A stretch of DNA of 17,500 nt, taken from positions 7,501 through 25,000 of the forward strand of contig VIGQ01001981.1 of assembly GCA_009663005.1 (NCBI GenBank). The letters run 5' to 3'. The translations under genes were made by a program, and so were the position numbers. This document shows positions 1 through 9,974 of this stretch, one piece after another. Each line of letters opens with the position of its first letter. Position 1 is the first letter of the stretch. The stretch is from Actinidia chinensis (Eukaryota; Streptophyta; Magnoliopsida; Ericales; Actinidiaceae). A model generated the notes under the pieces. It was not told the origin of the DNA, searched no databases, and was given only the letters and a program-made list of their open reading frames with translations.

Positions 1-1222
1 GAGGAACGTGGCTAACCTCTGGAATTGGATGAGTAAGTCTATTAGGTTGGCCCTTCTTAGATTAAGTGTTGAAATGTGAACAAAGTACTATAATGTAGGT
101 GGAAGATTAAAATTGGGTAATTCATGAAAGCTGTTGTGTTTTTGGATCAATGGAGTTCCTCTTTTGCTGGCTGTTATCTGCTCGTCATTGACGACTTCAG
201 CGTTTTTCCCCGATTATAGATGTACTAGTAATTGTCCGTGCTCCAGACTTACGTAAAAATACAAAGACCCACTTTAGTTTACTAGTTAAAGTTACTTTTG
301 GTTACGTTGGATAAGGTTGCAAGATGCTCAAGGACCAAATTTTGCAAATGATTTTGGCATTTAAATACGATGTACATACAAACGTGGGGCATGTTGGATG
401 TTCGAATATTTTCATTTTAGGTAATTAGGGTGGCCATTTTTTTTTTTTGGAGTTGCAAGGTCAAGGTCCAAAAACTTAGAGGTGGTTGTTATAAAATTAA
501 CTTATGTTAAAATTGATTCTGCAAAAGCGAAAACGCAAAGCTCAAATAGCTTTCCAAAAACTAATTTTGGAATATGTTAAAATTGTTTTGAATATTTTTG
601 GTCATAAACCCTAAGCTTGAGAAGTTGTGACTGACACTTGATCTGTATACTTTTTTAGATAGAACAAAGTAAAGCTATTACTAAAACATGTAACAAACAC
701 CCTCTTAAGCCAGTGGACATTAAAAAACAATCTTATTATGAAAAAATTGACAATTTTAAGGTTTTTTTTGGGGGTAACTTTCCTGGTTGAAACAATTTCT
801 TAAAGGCAAATTTTGAGTCACATAAGGTAACGTCCCTCATGTTCGGCTCCATATACCCTGATACATCACATTGCATGACAAAAGCAATCTATTACAAACG
901 GTTCAACTTGCATAATATTAATATGACAGTTGGACTTTTTTAAAAAAATAATTGTATTTATTTTTTTTTATTTTATTTATAAATTTATTAATTATTTGAT
1001 TATACCACGTCATCAATGCTACGTGGATAACAATTACATTATATATTTACCCGGTGCCAACCCATACAAGGTTCGCTCCAAATAGAAGAAATAGTAAATT
1101 CCATGTTTGGCCATGTCGTTTATTCAAGGTGTCTTTATGCCCCCTAAAATAACAATTGATAATTAGAACTATGTAGTTTTAATTAATTTCAATACATCTC
1201 CTACGTCCATATTCGGTAAAAA
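1..1222. other. AT-rich intergenic DNA, no gene seen
   Basis: No open frame or coding-like stretch stands out on either strand. The DNA is AT-rich with homopolymer runs, including a T-run near 438-450 and mixed A/T tracts at 940-1000. I see no clear terminal inverted repeats or target duplications here. It reads as ordinary plant intergenic sequence or very old repeat debris. Confidence 0.5.
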
Positions 1223-1530
1223 TATTATTCTCTTTGTTTTAATTTATTTGTCCGTTTTTTTTTTTAATTTTTTTTAGATGTCCTAAAATATTGTTTACTT
1301 GTTAAATTAGCTACTAAAAATAGTGTTGAATTTTCCTTTTAAACCCTTTCTTTTTGAAATTGATGTGACATGTGTACTTATCACTTTTAGGTAAATTTCA
1401 TATTATTTGAAGAATAATTTTGAAAAGCTAAGAAATTTTAAATTAACACATCATCGTCTTCTTAAAATGTTAAATTCCTTTAAAAAGACAAACAACAAAC
1501 AAATACGACGAACAAATAACAAAAAAATAT
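1223..1530. mobile_element. Possible degenerate Stowaway-like (Tc1/mariner) MITE
   Basis: The left edge reads TTAATTTATTTGTCCGTTTT. The right edge, read on the other strand, gives TTTGTTTGTTGTTTGTCTTT, so the two ends are loosely inverted copies. The size (about 300 bp), AT-rich interior, TTTATTTGTC-type ends and a nearby TA resemble old Stowaway-type MITEs, whose usual end is CTCCCTCCGTCCC followed by TTATTTGTC. The canonical CTCCGT end is badly eroded, so family and boundaries are uncertain. Confidence 0.33.
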
Positions 1531-1949
1531 GAAAAAAGACCATGAAATTTCATTTTAACATCAATTGAATTGAGAATTTTTTATTTATTTGTTCCCCCAA
1601 ATTAAAAATACAGAACCAAGTGAAATAAACGCCTAAACAATATGGAACTAATGGTACACTTGCCCCAAGAAAAATCGACGGGTGACGTTTGTGAATAGCC
1701 GGGGGCTAGGGGTTGAGGGGTGAGCGATTGGCTGGTAGGGCAGGTGGTGGCTAGGGATTGGGGCCAACGCGGAGGATGGTTGATTTAGGGTTTTGGAGGA
1801 GAAGGTGGGGACATTTTGGGAATTAAGGGTTTGTACTTAGAACAATTGAAGTTGTAATGTTTGGTTAGTCTGTACATCTTAAATTTGGGGGTAACCGATA
1901 TTCTTCGGTTTGCATTAGAGCTCCAATTACTATTCGTATGGTGCTGTTT
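1531..1949. other. Intergenic; G-rich patch at about 1700-1800
   Basis: No convincing gene. A patch with repeated GGGG/GGG tracts lies at 1701-1800. A telo-box-like TTAGGGTTTT at about 1786-1795 reads AAAACCCTAA on the minus strand. The minus-strand open frame of 61 codons at 1785-1970 has no recognisable feature. Confidence 0.4.
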
Positions 1950-2640
1950 AGCCCATGGCTTGCTTACCATCTTGAGACTGGGTCCATTTAAATCACTGAT
2001 AAGAAACGGCTTCTTTACTGTTGGGCTTTAACGTCAAGGGCCTACTCTAAAACCGATCTTAGTTGGATTCCTAATCAACGTACATAAATGAAACGTGCAT
2101 ACCTCAAAGCCAGTTGGAACACGCCAGTTTTCATATCACTCGTAGGAGACCATACCCTCGTAACCCGAATATATACTCTCCTTGGTCTCTGCAACTTCAT
2201 ATTCTCTTCTTCTTCAGTTCTTCTTCTCTTGCTTTCAGTGAATTCAGAACACTCTCTCTCTCTCTCGTCCCCCCCTCTAAACAGACATTTATATATATTT
2301 TCTCTGATACGAAACGTCCTCTGGCCAAGTGATGATCAAATCCGAGCAGAGACGGGTTAGAGCGATTGTCAATCGACAACCCACACCTCACATAGCCCAC
2401 TCCAAAACCCTAATTGAGTCCCAACTGAGAGGTCCCAATCCGCGACCAAACCCTATCCACAAACACAAAACCTCCTCTGGCCAAAACCAACCGTAGACAT
2501 CTCGCCGATTCGCCGCATTGGCCACCCCACATGCCCCAATCTCCGCATCGGCAGGCGGCACGGCTCCATTGATTTACCTCTCCTACGAGCGAGAGACCGT
2601 CGCCGGCCCCAATTTCAACCCCGGCGGGGTCGTTCGTGCC
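1950..2640 (+). promoter_or_regulatory. Promoter / 5' leader with site II and telo-box motifs
   Basis: TGGGCY-type site II motifs lie at 1950-1955 (as AGCCCA), 2022-2027 (TGGGCT) and 2394-2399 (AGCCCA), with a GGGCC at 2037-2042. A telo-box AAACCCTAA is at 2405-2413. A TATATATAT run sits near 2290-2298, and a CT dinucleotide run at 2252-2266 lies in a pyrimidine-rich stretch. In plants, site II plus telo-box is typical of growth-linked genes, notably ribosome and translation genes. The arrangement directly precedes the ATG at 2651, so a plus-strand promoter and CT-rich leader is the natural reading. The transcription start is not determined. Confidence 0.45.
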
Positions 2641-2650
2641 CAGATGAACC

Positions 2651-3325
2651 ATGGACGAACCTTCATCGGCCAAGCAGATGCGCGTCACGCGCCAGGAGAA
2701 CCCCCCCACCTGCGAGCTCGTCTCGTTCGAACGATCAAACCGCGACGACCGCCAACGCGTTTTCCAGCACTACGTGAACGACGCGCTCCGTTCGCCGTCA
2801 ATCGCGCGGAATCATGTACGGCACACGGTGTCGCCGAGGGGAAAGTTTGAATTCGATTTCATCTACGAGCCACCGCAGCACGGCACGGAGGAGAATTTGG
2901 TTCTCTGCGAGATCCTGACGAAAGAGCCCTCGTCGAGGGCGCGATCGGATTGGGGGTTTGGGGGATGAGGAAAGTAAGGGTTTAATTCACGCAGACGATG
3001 GGCAGAACAAGAAGGATTACAACGTTGTCAAACGCGGAGATTTTGCAACGGCGGAGCTGCGACGCGGAGGGTGACTTGAAGGAGTGGGTGACGGCGGTGG
3101 TGAAACTGGAGGTGAACGAGGAGGCGGCGCGACGTGCATTTCGAGGCATTCAGATGATGATGTGTGCATGTTGTTTAAGGAATATGTTCGAGAGTGAGGT
3201 GGAGTCAGATGCTGATCCGAAAGCTGTCGAGGATGAAGAAGGATGGTGGTTGTTGGAGTGAAGGATACAAGGAAGTTGATACTGACTTGTTTTCTTGGTA
3301 CTTGTTAAGATTTTCGATCACGCAG
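2651..3325 (+). pseudogene. Broken coding region of an unidentified plant gene
   Basis: The ATG at 2651 has excellent context (AACCATGGAC), and an in-frame TGA at 2645 makes it the first possible start. The first frame runs 105 codons to 2968 (MDEPSSAKQ...) and is hydrophilic and coding-like. Next to the G-rich run at 2952-2964 the coding appearance moves one frame (DEESKGLIHADDG... from 2964). It moves again near 3058 (GDLKEWVTAVVKLEVNEEAA... from 3061) and perhaps again after 3150, ending in an acidic stretch (ESDADPKAVEDEEG). CAG followed by GTGCGT at about 3325 could be a splice donor. GC content is far above the flanks. I do not recognise the family. The successive shifts suggest a pseudogene; indel errors in G-runs would give the same picture. 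Confidence 0.5.
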
Positions 3326-3666
3326 GTGCGTTCTAGTTATCACTCGTTTAGTATGTGTTATAGGCCCTTTGATCTATCTTGAATTTTTACACGATTCGGT
3401 AAGCTTAATCTAGATCATGGAATTCTTTGTATACACAACGAGCCCTACAAATTTAAAGTTTCAAATTTGTTGTTTATTCACACTTACTGTCTCGTTGCTC
3501 GCCTTTTATTCACTATTTAGGAATCAAACACCTATTTTGTAATTTATGTTTTGCTTGGAATGGGTTGGCCAGTATTAGACCATATATCTTTGTTTTTAAT
3601 CTTTTTATTTTGTCATATTTCCCAATAATCAAGTGGCAAAATGGCATTAGAATTTTTTCCTAATGT
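3326..3666. other. AT-rich, no gene seen (intron or intergenic)
   Basis: Composition drops sharply to AT-rich after the possible splice donor at 3325, with T-rich tracts typical of plant introns. No coding-like frame is visible. Confidence 0.4.
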
Positions 3667-3830
3667 TATACGGATCGGGTATGGAATCGGGTGTGGGTGG
3701 CTATTTAGGTATCCGGAAATGAAACCCCTCGAAAACTAGGATATACACGGATAGGCGAAAAAATATCCAATCAGATACGGGGCGGGGAATGGAAAAAAAC
3801 GGGTGCGGGGATATGGAAAAACGAAGAAGT
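3667..3830. repeat. GGGTAT/ATCCG-rich repeat fragment
   Basis: This short GC-richer block is built from variants of CGGGTAT, ATCCGG, ACGGATAGG and GGGGCGGGGAATGG. Such wording is common in dispersed non-autonomous plant transposons. I found no inverted ends or target duplication, so only a fragment can be claimed. From 3835 the sequence turns T-rich to about 3990. Confidence 0.35.
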
Positions 3831-4473
3831 TCCACTTGTTTTAATACGTTTTTTATCTATTTTTATATATTTTTTCACACTTTTCATAATAAAGAAACTT
3901 TCCTTAGCACTTGCGCTGAGATATATGTGGTTATAATTTTCCTTTTAATTTATCATTTCATATGTGATATATAAACAAGAATAAAAGTGAATAGCGAATG
4001 ATACAAAACGATGTCCCCATCTAAAATGCAATGTCTACCAGTAATCAAAAAGTAGCCAGCTCAACATGATCAGCTCCAGTCGTTCGATCAAAGGCTAATC
4101 GGATGGCCACCACAATGCTATGCAGCACCTACCAAGGGAAACCCTAAGCATTTACTACTCTATTCTCGGATCCATGTTGAGTGATGAACTGACAAAGCTT
4201 TATGTTGCATAAGTTACCTAATGCACTCCTTCCTCCTTGTTTTTTTCAATCTGGGTTGGGCTGGGTGTGCAGTCGTAATGATGAATCCTAAGCACTCGTA
4301 AGACTTGAATTATCACTAGATATCAACATGCCTTGGACAAATTTGCATTTCTAAATATATGAGCTTTGTTCCCAGCATTTTAGGTAACAGAACTGCACCT
4401 TGAGATCAAGCGGAATGGAAATGTTGATTACGACTTATTCTCGTTAAAGCTCTTATGACATTATGGAATGCAG
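3831..4473. other. Non-coding stretch, no gene seen
   Basis: AT-rich to about 3990, then more balanced composition. A patch near 4080-4110 (GTTCGATCAAAGGCTAATCGG) resembles wording often met in plant intergenic DNA. No open frame with coding character was found. Confidence 0.35.
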
Positions 4474-4571
4474 GGCCCACTTTCAGCACCCTTTCTATCG
4501 AGAACAGGAATAACACCAGTGACTGAGATTCGCTGAAGAATCACCGGACCGAGAGCGAGAGTCTTCCATTG
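4474..4571 (+). other. Possible exon remnant
   Basis: The segment follows an acceptor-like TGCAG ending at 4473 and is followed by a donor-like GTAAAG at 4572. Its first 60 bases read GPLSAPFLSRTGITPVTEIR, after which the frame meets a stop. The T-rich DNA around it fits introns. I do not recognise the peptide. It could be a decayed exon of the gene starting at 2651, or chance. Confidence 0.2.
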
Positions 4572-6154
4572 GTAAAGCGAATATCTGATTTCCATCGCTG
4601 CTCCTTGCTTGCTAGGTTTTTAGATTCATGCCGATGTTCCGGCATTGGCATGTGTGTACAACCAGACAGACAGACGTCCCAGGAGGTTCAACCCGGCTTC
4701 TAATTGATTCCATGGCCAGTCCGCCTCCTGTACTCTCTGCTCATCCCCCCTGGCTACTGTACATATCATCAATCTTCGGAATTGTTTTGCCATATTGTTT
4801 CTGCTACGCTCAAGATGCGGATAATTTGGCATTGCATGGTCTCCCAAATTTGCCATTTACTCTGGTTGTAATTCTAAGCATTTACTGTTTCAGTTTGTTT
4901 GGATATTTTTTATACTTTTATGCAAACAGAGCCGGGTGTTTAGAGTTAGTCTGGATTATGGTTCTGCAATATTCTCACACACATGTAATGCTATACATTA
5001 AATATATTGCCACATTGGCCAGCATTTCAGGCATTTAAAAACAACAAGGTTGATGTGTGCCTTCAAGGCCTGAGTGAACTTACTTATATTTTGGAGTGTG
5101 GGCACGTGCTCCTAACCGCCAATGTGGCGAGTCCGCACTTAATTTTATTATGATTGAATGACTTATTTTATATCATCTAAAATACCAATGCTAACCTCTG
5201 GAGATCTAGCTCTAGGGGGTCTTAAGTTTTTGCTTTTGTCATGACGGAAAAGATGTTTTTCATGTTAGGAAAGAATTTCCTGCCAAATTGATCTAAAAAA
5301 TTAGATTCTCTCGGGAGAAAAATATTCCTTCTCACACAGAAATTTGCCAATTAATACATAGCTTCTCTCAACACTCTTTAACTCGCTAAATTCTCACAAT
5401 AATCTTATATTTTTACAAGTAAGCAGGACAAGCAACTGGTAAAAAATTTGTTCAAATTTTACAAACTCCATTGGCTAATGTGTCTTAAAGCAGAATAATA
5501 CGGGTGATCTTCTTTTGGAATTTGTTTCTATTTTAATGGGCTATTTGAATAGCCAAAAAACACCTTGTTTTTCTCAAAATGAGCCTTTTGTCCCCAGTTC
5601 CTGTCCTCTTTGCAGCCAAGGAATCAGCCACAATGGGTTTAAAACCGCCAATTCTGGAGCATCAATCTCTCAGCTCAATCAACACTCTGTGGGGACAAAT
5701 CAGGGGCAAATTTCGAATAAAAAATCCCTTGGAAAGTCTTATGTTCTATCTTGGGGGGGGTGTGAATGGGGCTGAAAAGGATTTTAATTGGAGTGGAGTT
5801 GCTTGGTTCCCCGAATGGGGATGGTCCTTGTTTTGGATAATTTGGCGTCTTTCTGCTTTTCTTCTTCGCCTTAACAAACCCATTCATTTCTGGGTCAATG
5901 GGCTTTGCACAATAAGTTTAATTTTATGCTATTACATTTAATATTCTGATTGTGTTAACATTGTTGTGTGTACGTTAATCGAAAAGCTAGAAATAGATAA
6001 AAGGCCGTTTATATTATGGGCGATCACTTTGCTTCCAATCCCTATGAAGGGCCAACTTTAATTTGTTCTCCCTTTTTAGTTAGTTGTTGTTTTTTGGTCT
6101 TGTTGTTGTATGTTCGGAACTTGTATCTTATATTTTGATCTTTTTATATAATGA
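4572..6154. other. Non-coding, no identifiable gene
   Basis: The longest open frame (plus, 4628-5038, 136 codons) is hydrophobic but has no recognisable domain and overlaps an equally plausible minus-strand frame, so I do not call it. A GCACGTGC palindrome (G-box core) lies at 5102-5109. A moderately GC-rich block at 5515-5890 has overlapping open frames on both strands without recognisable protein. T-rich DNA follows to the transposon at about 6155. Confidence 0.35.
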
Positions 6155-6638
6155 GGGGTCCCGTTTGGCTGGTGGATTAGGAGGGGGGTAATTTTTTCCC
6201 CCCCGGTAATTTTTTCCCCATGCGTTTGGCTGGCGGCTAATGAGGCGGATTAAAAAAAAATTTTTATTGCCCCGAATAATTTTTTCCCCCATCAGGTGGA
6301 TAGAGGCGGATATTTTTGCGGTGGGCTAGACCCTAACTAAAAGTTTCCGGGATAAGGAAGTGAGGGATAAGAAAAAAAATATAAAAAGAGAAACAAAATG
6401 TTATTTTTATTATATCTATATATATATCGAAACCAATAATATTTTTTTAATATCTCAATATTTTATATTTTTGTTTCTCTCTCTATAGTTTCTTTCTTAT
6501 CCCCACCTTTATCCACCCATTCTAAAAATATCCAAACAAAGTTAAAAGTTCATCCCCCTTCAAAGTTCCCCTCTACTAAAATTTAATACCTCCCTTTAAA
6601 ACTTATCGCCCCTCTATATCCGCCAGCCAAACGGCCCG
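6155..6638 (+). mobile_element. MITE, PIF/Harbinger (Tourist)-like, copy 1
   Basis: The left end reads GGTCCCGTTTGGCTGG from 6157; the right end on the other strand gives CGGGCCGTTTGGCTGG from 6638. These inverted ends continue imperfectly for about 30 bp (GGTGGATTAGGAGGGG against CGGATATAGAGGGG). A second copy of the end word, GTTTGGCTGGCGG, sits inside at 6224-6236, 61 bp from the outer one. The interior is AT-rich and non-coding. GG(N)4GTTTGG ends are characteristic of Tourist/PIF-type MITEs. I see no clean 3-bp target duplication at this copy, so the exact ends may be off by a few bases. Confidence 0.75.
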
Positions 6639-7866
6639 TGCTGTTCTTATGTTTGAAACCCCCCCACAAAAAATATACTAAAGAACAAAAAAAAAAAAAT
6701 GATTAATTAATAAAAAAAAAACTGATTACAAATTATTGTTACTAATAATAACGGAAAAATGAATTAATTTATTAGAAAAAAATATGGTTTTTTGTCTTTA
6801 GTGTTTTTTTTAAAATTAGATCATTTCTTTTTATATTTTTTTCGGACCCTTTTCGTCAAAGAGTAATTGAAAATTATAAATTTTTGAGCAAAAGATTAAA
6901 AAATTCACTACAGACGATTTTTTAAAAAAAATCAAAGCATTGAAAAAAAAAGCAATATTAGAAGTTAAACCAAACCAAATTCCGTTTTTTTTATTTTGAT
7001 TTTTTAGGTAAGTGGAAAAAAAAAACCCTCTAAGTTCGTTGATGGGTATCCACAAAAAAAAAAAAACATTTTTTTTATAACATACCTCAAACACACTAAA
7101 TAAAAACTTAAAAAAAATAACCCAACTCGACAAAAAAAAAATACTTAATTCCAAACATAGCAAAAAGAAAACTTGAACTAAATCTCCCAAAAGCACAAAA
7201 ATTACCCAAACTAAGCCTAATTTATTTTTTACAGTTAAATATAACAACACATATTATTCATTTTTTCGAGCAAAACCTATTTTCCGTCAAGTATAACGGG
7301 AAAACTAACTTTATATTTTACTCAAAAAGTTCAAGAGTCTAAGTAATTTTAAAAATAAATGGTACCAGGGTGTACTTACATCTTGCTTTACTAGTTTGAA
7401 TCAGGTAATTAAATTATTTTGTCTTGGTAAGTTTAAATTTTTATGGATCAAATAATCAAATACTAACCACCAGACATATCGGGCACTGATTTTATCTCTG
7501 GACCATTTTTCATTGGAAACGTGATGAATATTTTCATTAAAGATTTTAAACCTTTGGTTATACCTATTCATTTACTTAGTTTATTGAATCCACGCAAATA
7601 CTCTCCTCTTTTTCTTGTTTCTCTACTCTTTCTCACTCTTTCCTCTTTTCTTTTTTCTTGCCTAAATTGTGACCCAGTTAACAACACTTTAAATCTACAA
7701 ATTTACTACTTATTTTTAAACAGCTTCATTGGTACAAAAAATTTCAAATTCTCTAACTATAACATATGACCTACCTAGCAATCCGCATAATATGTGCACT
7801 GAAGATCGCTTTAGTGCCAATATAAAAAAAATAGTTTAACGTTTTGCGTGACCCTTAAATTTATAA
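6639..7866. other. Very AT-rich block, probably old repeat
   Basis: Dense A and T homopolymers run through 6660-7260. The 139-codon minus-strand open frame at 6831-7250 is mostly Phe, Leu, Ile and Lys, which is what T-runs translate to, so it is not called. Wording at 7265-7375 (TTCCGTCAAGTATAACGGG, GTCTAAGTAATTTTAAAAAT) resembles dispersed plant repeats. A pyrimidine-rich tract lies at 7600-7665. No inverted ends were found. Confidence 0.4.
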
Positions 7867-8197
7867 TTTTTTTTTTTTGGTAAGGAAGCATAGAGATAAA
7901 AGAAAACAAAGCTACAGGAGCAAACCAGGCTATACAAATAAATCGATCACTCTAAAGATAAATCTAATCTAACCTGCAACATCCCGCAAGCTAGGAGAAA
8001 CCTAATGTTTTGCATAAGACCATAGTGTCCCCCACAAACCAGCCACCAATGAAAGGGACAAGAAAACTAAGGGAGAGGAGGAGCGAAAGACTAGTGCACT
8101 ACACAGCAGAAGACGGGGTCAACAAAACACAGCAATACAACAGTAACAAACGGAGAGAACACAAAAAAGTTCGAGTCAGCCTTATCAGATTCTGACA
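7867..8197 (-). mobile_element. Retroelement 3' tail (LINE fragment or SINE)
   Basis: On the minus strand this 331-bp segment ends in CTTCCTTACC followed by a 12-base A tail (T-run at 7867-7878 on the plus strand). The flanks carry an imperfect duplication: CCTTAAATTTATAA at 7853-7866 and CCTTAAAATTATT at 8198-8210. A poly-A tail plus a target duplication of about 13 bp is the signature of target-primed retrotransposition. No reverse transcriptase is present, so it is a 5'-truncated LINE tail or a SINE. The interior has no clear tRNA-derived promoter boxes, which slightly favours a LINE tail. Confidence 0.65.
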
Positions 8198-8394
8198 CCT
8201 TAAAATTATTTCTTTTACTTATAAAAAAAAAGAACCATGAAACCACATTATGGATGGTCCTTCAAAAGCGGAGCGTAATTATTGACAAAGCTTTTGATTG
8301 TACAAATTAATGCAAGCAAACTTTGTGTGTTATGCATGATGGATCATTTTCTCTCTGTTGTGATTGTCTGGTAGCATATGGTGTGCTCTAAGGG
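8198..8394. other. Non-coding, no gene seen
   Basis: Short AT-rich stretch right of the retroelement target duplication. It contains an A-run at 8223-8231 and no coding-like frame. Confidence 0.4.
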
Positions 8395-8910
8395 AATGAA
8401 CTAGGTATGGTCAACTCTGCCCCCCCTTCACTGAAATCATGCTGATAGAACGAGTGTTTGCCAGTGCCGAAGGCTATGCCTTCTATAGAATAAATACCAA
8501 TTGTATTGAAATTATTGTGGAATGGCCGATTTGGTATTTGTGCTCCTCCGCTGATGGACCCCCAATTCTTTTCAGAACCTGAAGAGATATGCACAACCAG
8601 GTTCTCGCTTAAATCACTCTGGTTTGATGTTTTAAGTAATTTGTATATAATATATATATTCAGCAAGAGCATATACTTTTATGACTTATGTTTTACACAC
8701 GTTGAAGAAGAGGAACTGAAATTGCTGCAGAGGTTATCAACTGGAAGGGGGAACTATTCATCAAACAAGTGGTCAATTGTGGGTCAAAAAGATATGAGAA
8801 GGATCCAAAAACCTGCCAATGGTTGAATGTGATGATGCTTTATTGAGAAAGTCTGACAGATTGACTCCAGAATTCCCTCTGAATTGGAGAGGTGGTGATT
8901 AAATTTTTTT
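8395..8910 (+). pseudogene. Coding-like fragments of an unidentified gene
   Basis: Several short plus-strand stretches look coding. From about 8412 there is VNSAPPSLKSC, interrupted by stops, leading to LLWNGRFGICAPPLMDPQFF and EPEEICTTRFSLKSLW up to about 8630. After an AT-rich spacer, VEEEELKLLQRLSTGRGNY begins at 8701 and continues hydrophilic to a stop at 8824. A one-frame shift then gives ECDDALLRKSDRLTPEFPL and a stop near 8900. The segments are broken by in-frame stops and at least one indel. I do not recognise the family. They could be decayed exons of the gene whose start is at 2651, but I see no direct sequence proof. Confidence 0.35.
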
Positions 8911-9117
8911 ACCTTGGGACGACAATAGCTGATATTAAGTGCAACTGAGGAAGCAATCTGTTGTACAGCTTGTGGAACAAAAGTACATATCGAGAAGGGT
9001 TCCTAGATGAGATGAGGTGATTGATTGTAGTAATTGCTCTTGTCAATCTTGCTGGAATGGATCCTCCACAATTGTGTTTTAAATCTGTTTCTGTGATAAC
9101 TTGTATTTGTATTCTTC

Positions 9118-9300
9118 AGGTTATTCCTTTGACGGATGTGGTTAAAACCATTAGTTTATGCATCAATCGTTGTACTTATGATTTTAGCTTAACATCCCCG
9201 CAATTTAGGGGAAGTGAAGATTATCAAAGTTCGAAAAGGAGGAGTTCAAGAATTTCAAAGAAAACCGTACTGCTTGTTGGGACCATTTGGAATTGAGTGT
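9118..9300 (+). pseudogene. Exon-like remnant, unidentified
   Basis: An acceptor-like TTCTTCAG ends at about 9119. The following sequence reads VIPLTDVVKTISLCINRC in one frame. A second frame from about 9212 reads EVKIIKVRKGGVQEFQRKPY and CLLGPFGIECRKGPLFDQ up to about 9321. The two readings cannot both be coding without a shift. The second is basic and looks more like real protein. Family not recognised. Confidence 0.25.
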
Positions 9301-9450
9301 CGGAAGGGACCGCTGTTTGATCAGGTGTTGTGCGACAAATCATGATTATGTCATTTGCACTTTCATGGTCAGGCGTAATTTTAGAGTCTGAAGTTATTTG
9401 GTATAAAGTGTGTTTCTCTTGTTAATCTGTTTGGTATGCATGTGTGTCAG

Positions 9451-9564
9451 TACTTCTCAAGAATTTATCGTCAAGGTTTGCTTCATGATGGGACTCCCAG
9501 CTTGCACATCCTTGATGAATGTTGTAAAATGCTCTGTGCTCAACGGGAAACTACTCAGAGACAG
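9451..9564 (+). other. Clean exon-like segment of 38 codons
   Basis: The segment follows a TGTGTGTCAG acceptor-like sequence and precedes a GTAAAT donor. It is exactly 114 bases, phase 0 at both ends, and reads YFSRIYRQGLLHDGTPSLHI followed by LDECCKMLCAQRETTQRQ without a stop. Boundaries, phase and composition fit an internal exon. After the donor, EEKERTDVPRPERF continues in frame to a stop at 9619, so the donor may be unused or lost. I do not recognise the protein. This is the least damaged coding-like piece in the centre of the window. Confidence 0.4.
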
Positions 9565-9974
9565 GTAAATGCTGAAGAGAAAGAACGGACTGATGTGCCA
9601 CGTCCGGAACGGTTTCTCTAATAGTATTTCTGGGAAGGCAATGCTAACTATGCTTCATTGTTTCTTTCTGCAATTATGTCTAAAGAAGGTCCAAAAACGA
9701 ATGACAGAATGTGAACACAGAGGTAGATCCAAGTGGATGCGCCTGTATTACACTTTGTAGAATGCCTAAATGAGAAGCCACGCAAAAACTGAAGGTTTCC
9801 AAGGTACTGTTCTGCTTCCCTAATTACTTCTTTGTTTTCAATAATTCCACTTGTTCATAGTCTAGCGTGAATCTTGTTTTGCTCTGTGTCCATTTGCAGG
9901 GTGCCATTAGTTTTTTAATTCTCATGTTTTCCTTTCCTTTTCTAGTTGTTTTGTTTCAGTTTCATTATATTTTT
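9565..9974. other. Non-coding, possible intron
   Basis: A short coding-like continuation to 9619 is followed by T-rich sequence with an internal TTTGCAG at about 9893-9899. No further open frame has coding character. Confidence 0.3.

Noticed and set aside
2088..2850. Overlapping open frames on both strands before and across the ATG at 2651
   Set aside because: Those before 2640 lie in the CT-rich leader; the 2518-2850 frame overlaps the better-supported frame starting at 2651 with its strong ATG context.
4628..5038. 136-codon plus-strand open frame with apparent membrane segments
   Set aside because: Hydrophobicity follows from T-rich DNA, and an equally plausible minus-strand frame overlaps it at 4626-4856; no recognisable protein.
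5515..5941. Overlapping frames on both strands in a GC-richer block
   Set aside because: Neither strand gives a recognisable protein and no splice or promoter context supports one; left as unexplained non-coding.
6831..7250. 139-codon minus-strand open frame, hydrophobic
   Set aside because: Its Phe/Leu/Ile/Lys-rich product comes from dense T and A homopolymers; no start context, domain or coding composition.
7521..7769. 82-codon plus-strand open frame with hydrophobic run
   Set aside because: Pyrimidine-rich tract gives Leu/Phe/Ser by chance; no signal of coding composition.
8010..8195. 61-codon plus-strand open frame
   Set aside because: It is antisense within the retroelement tail, in A-rich DNA.
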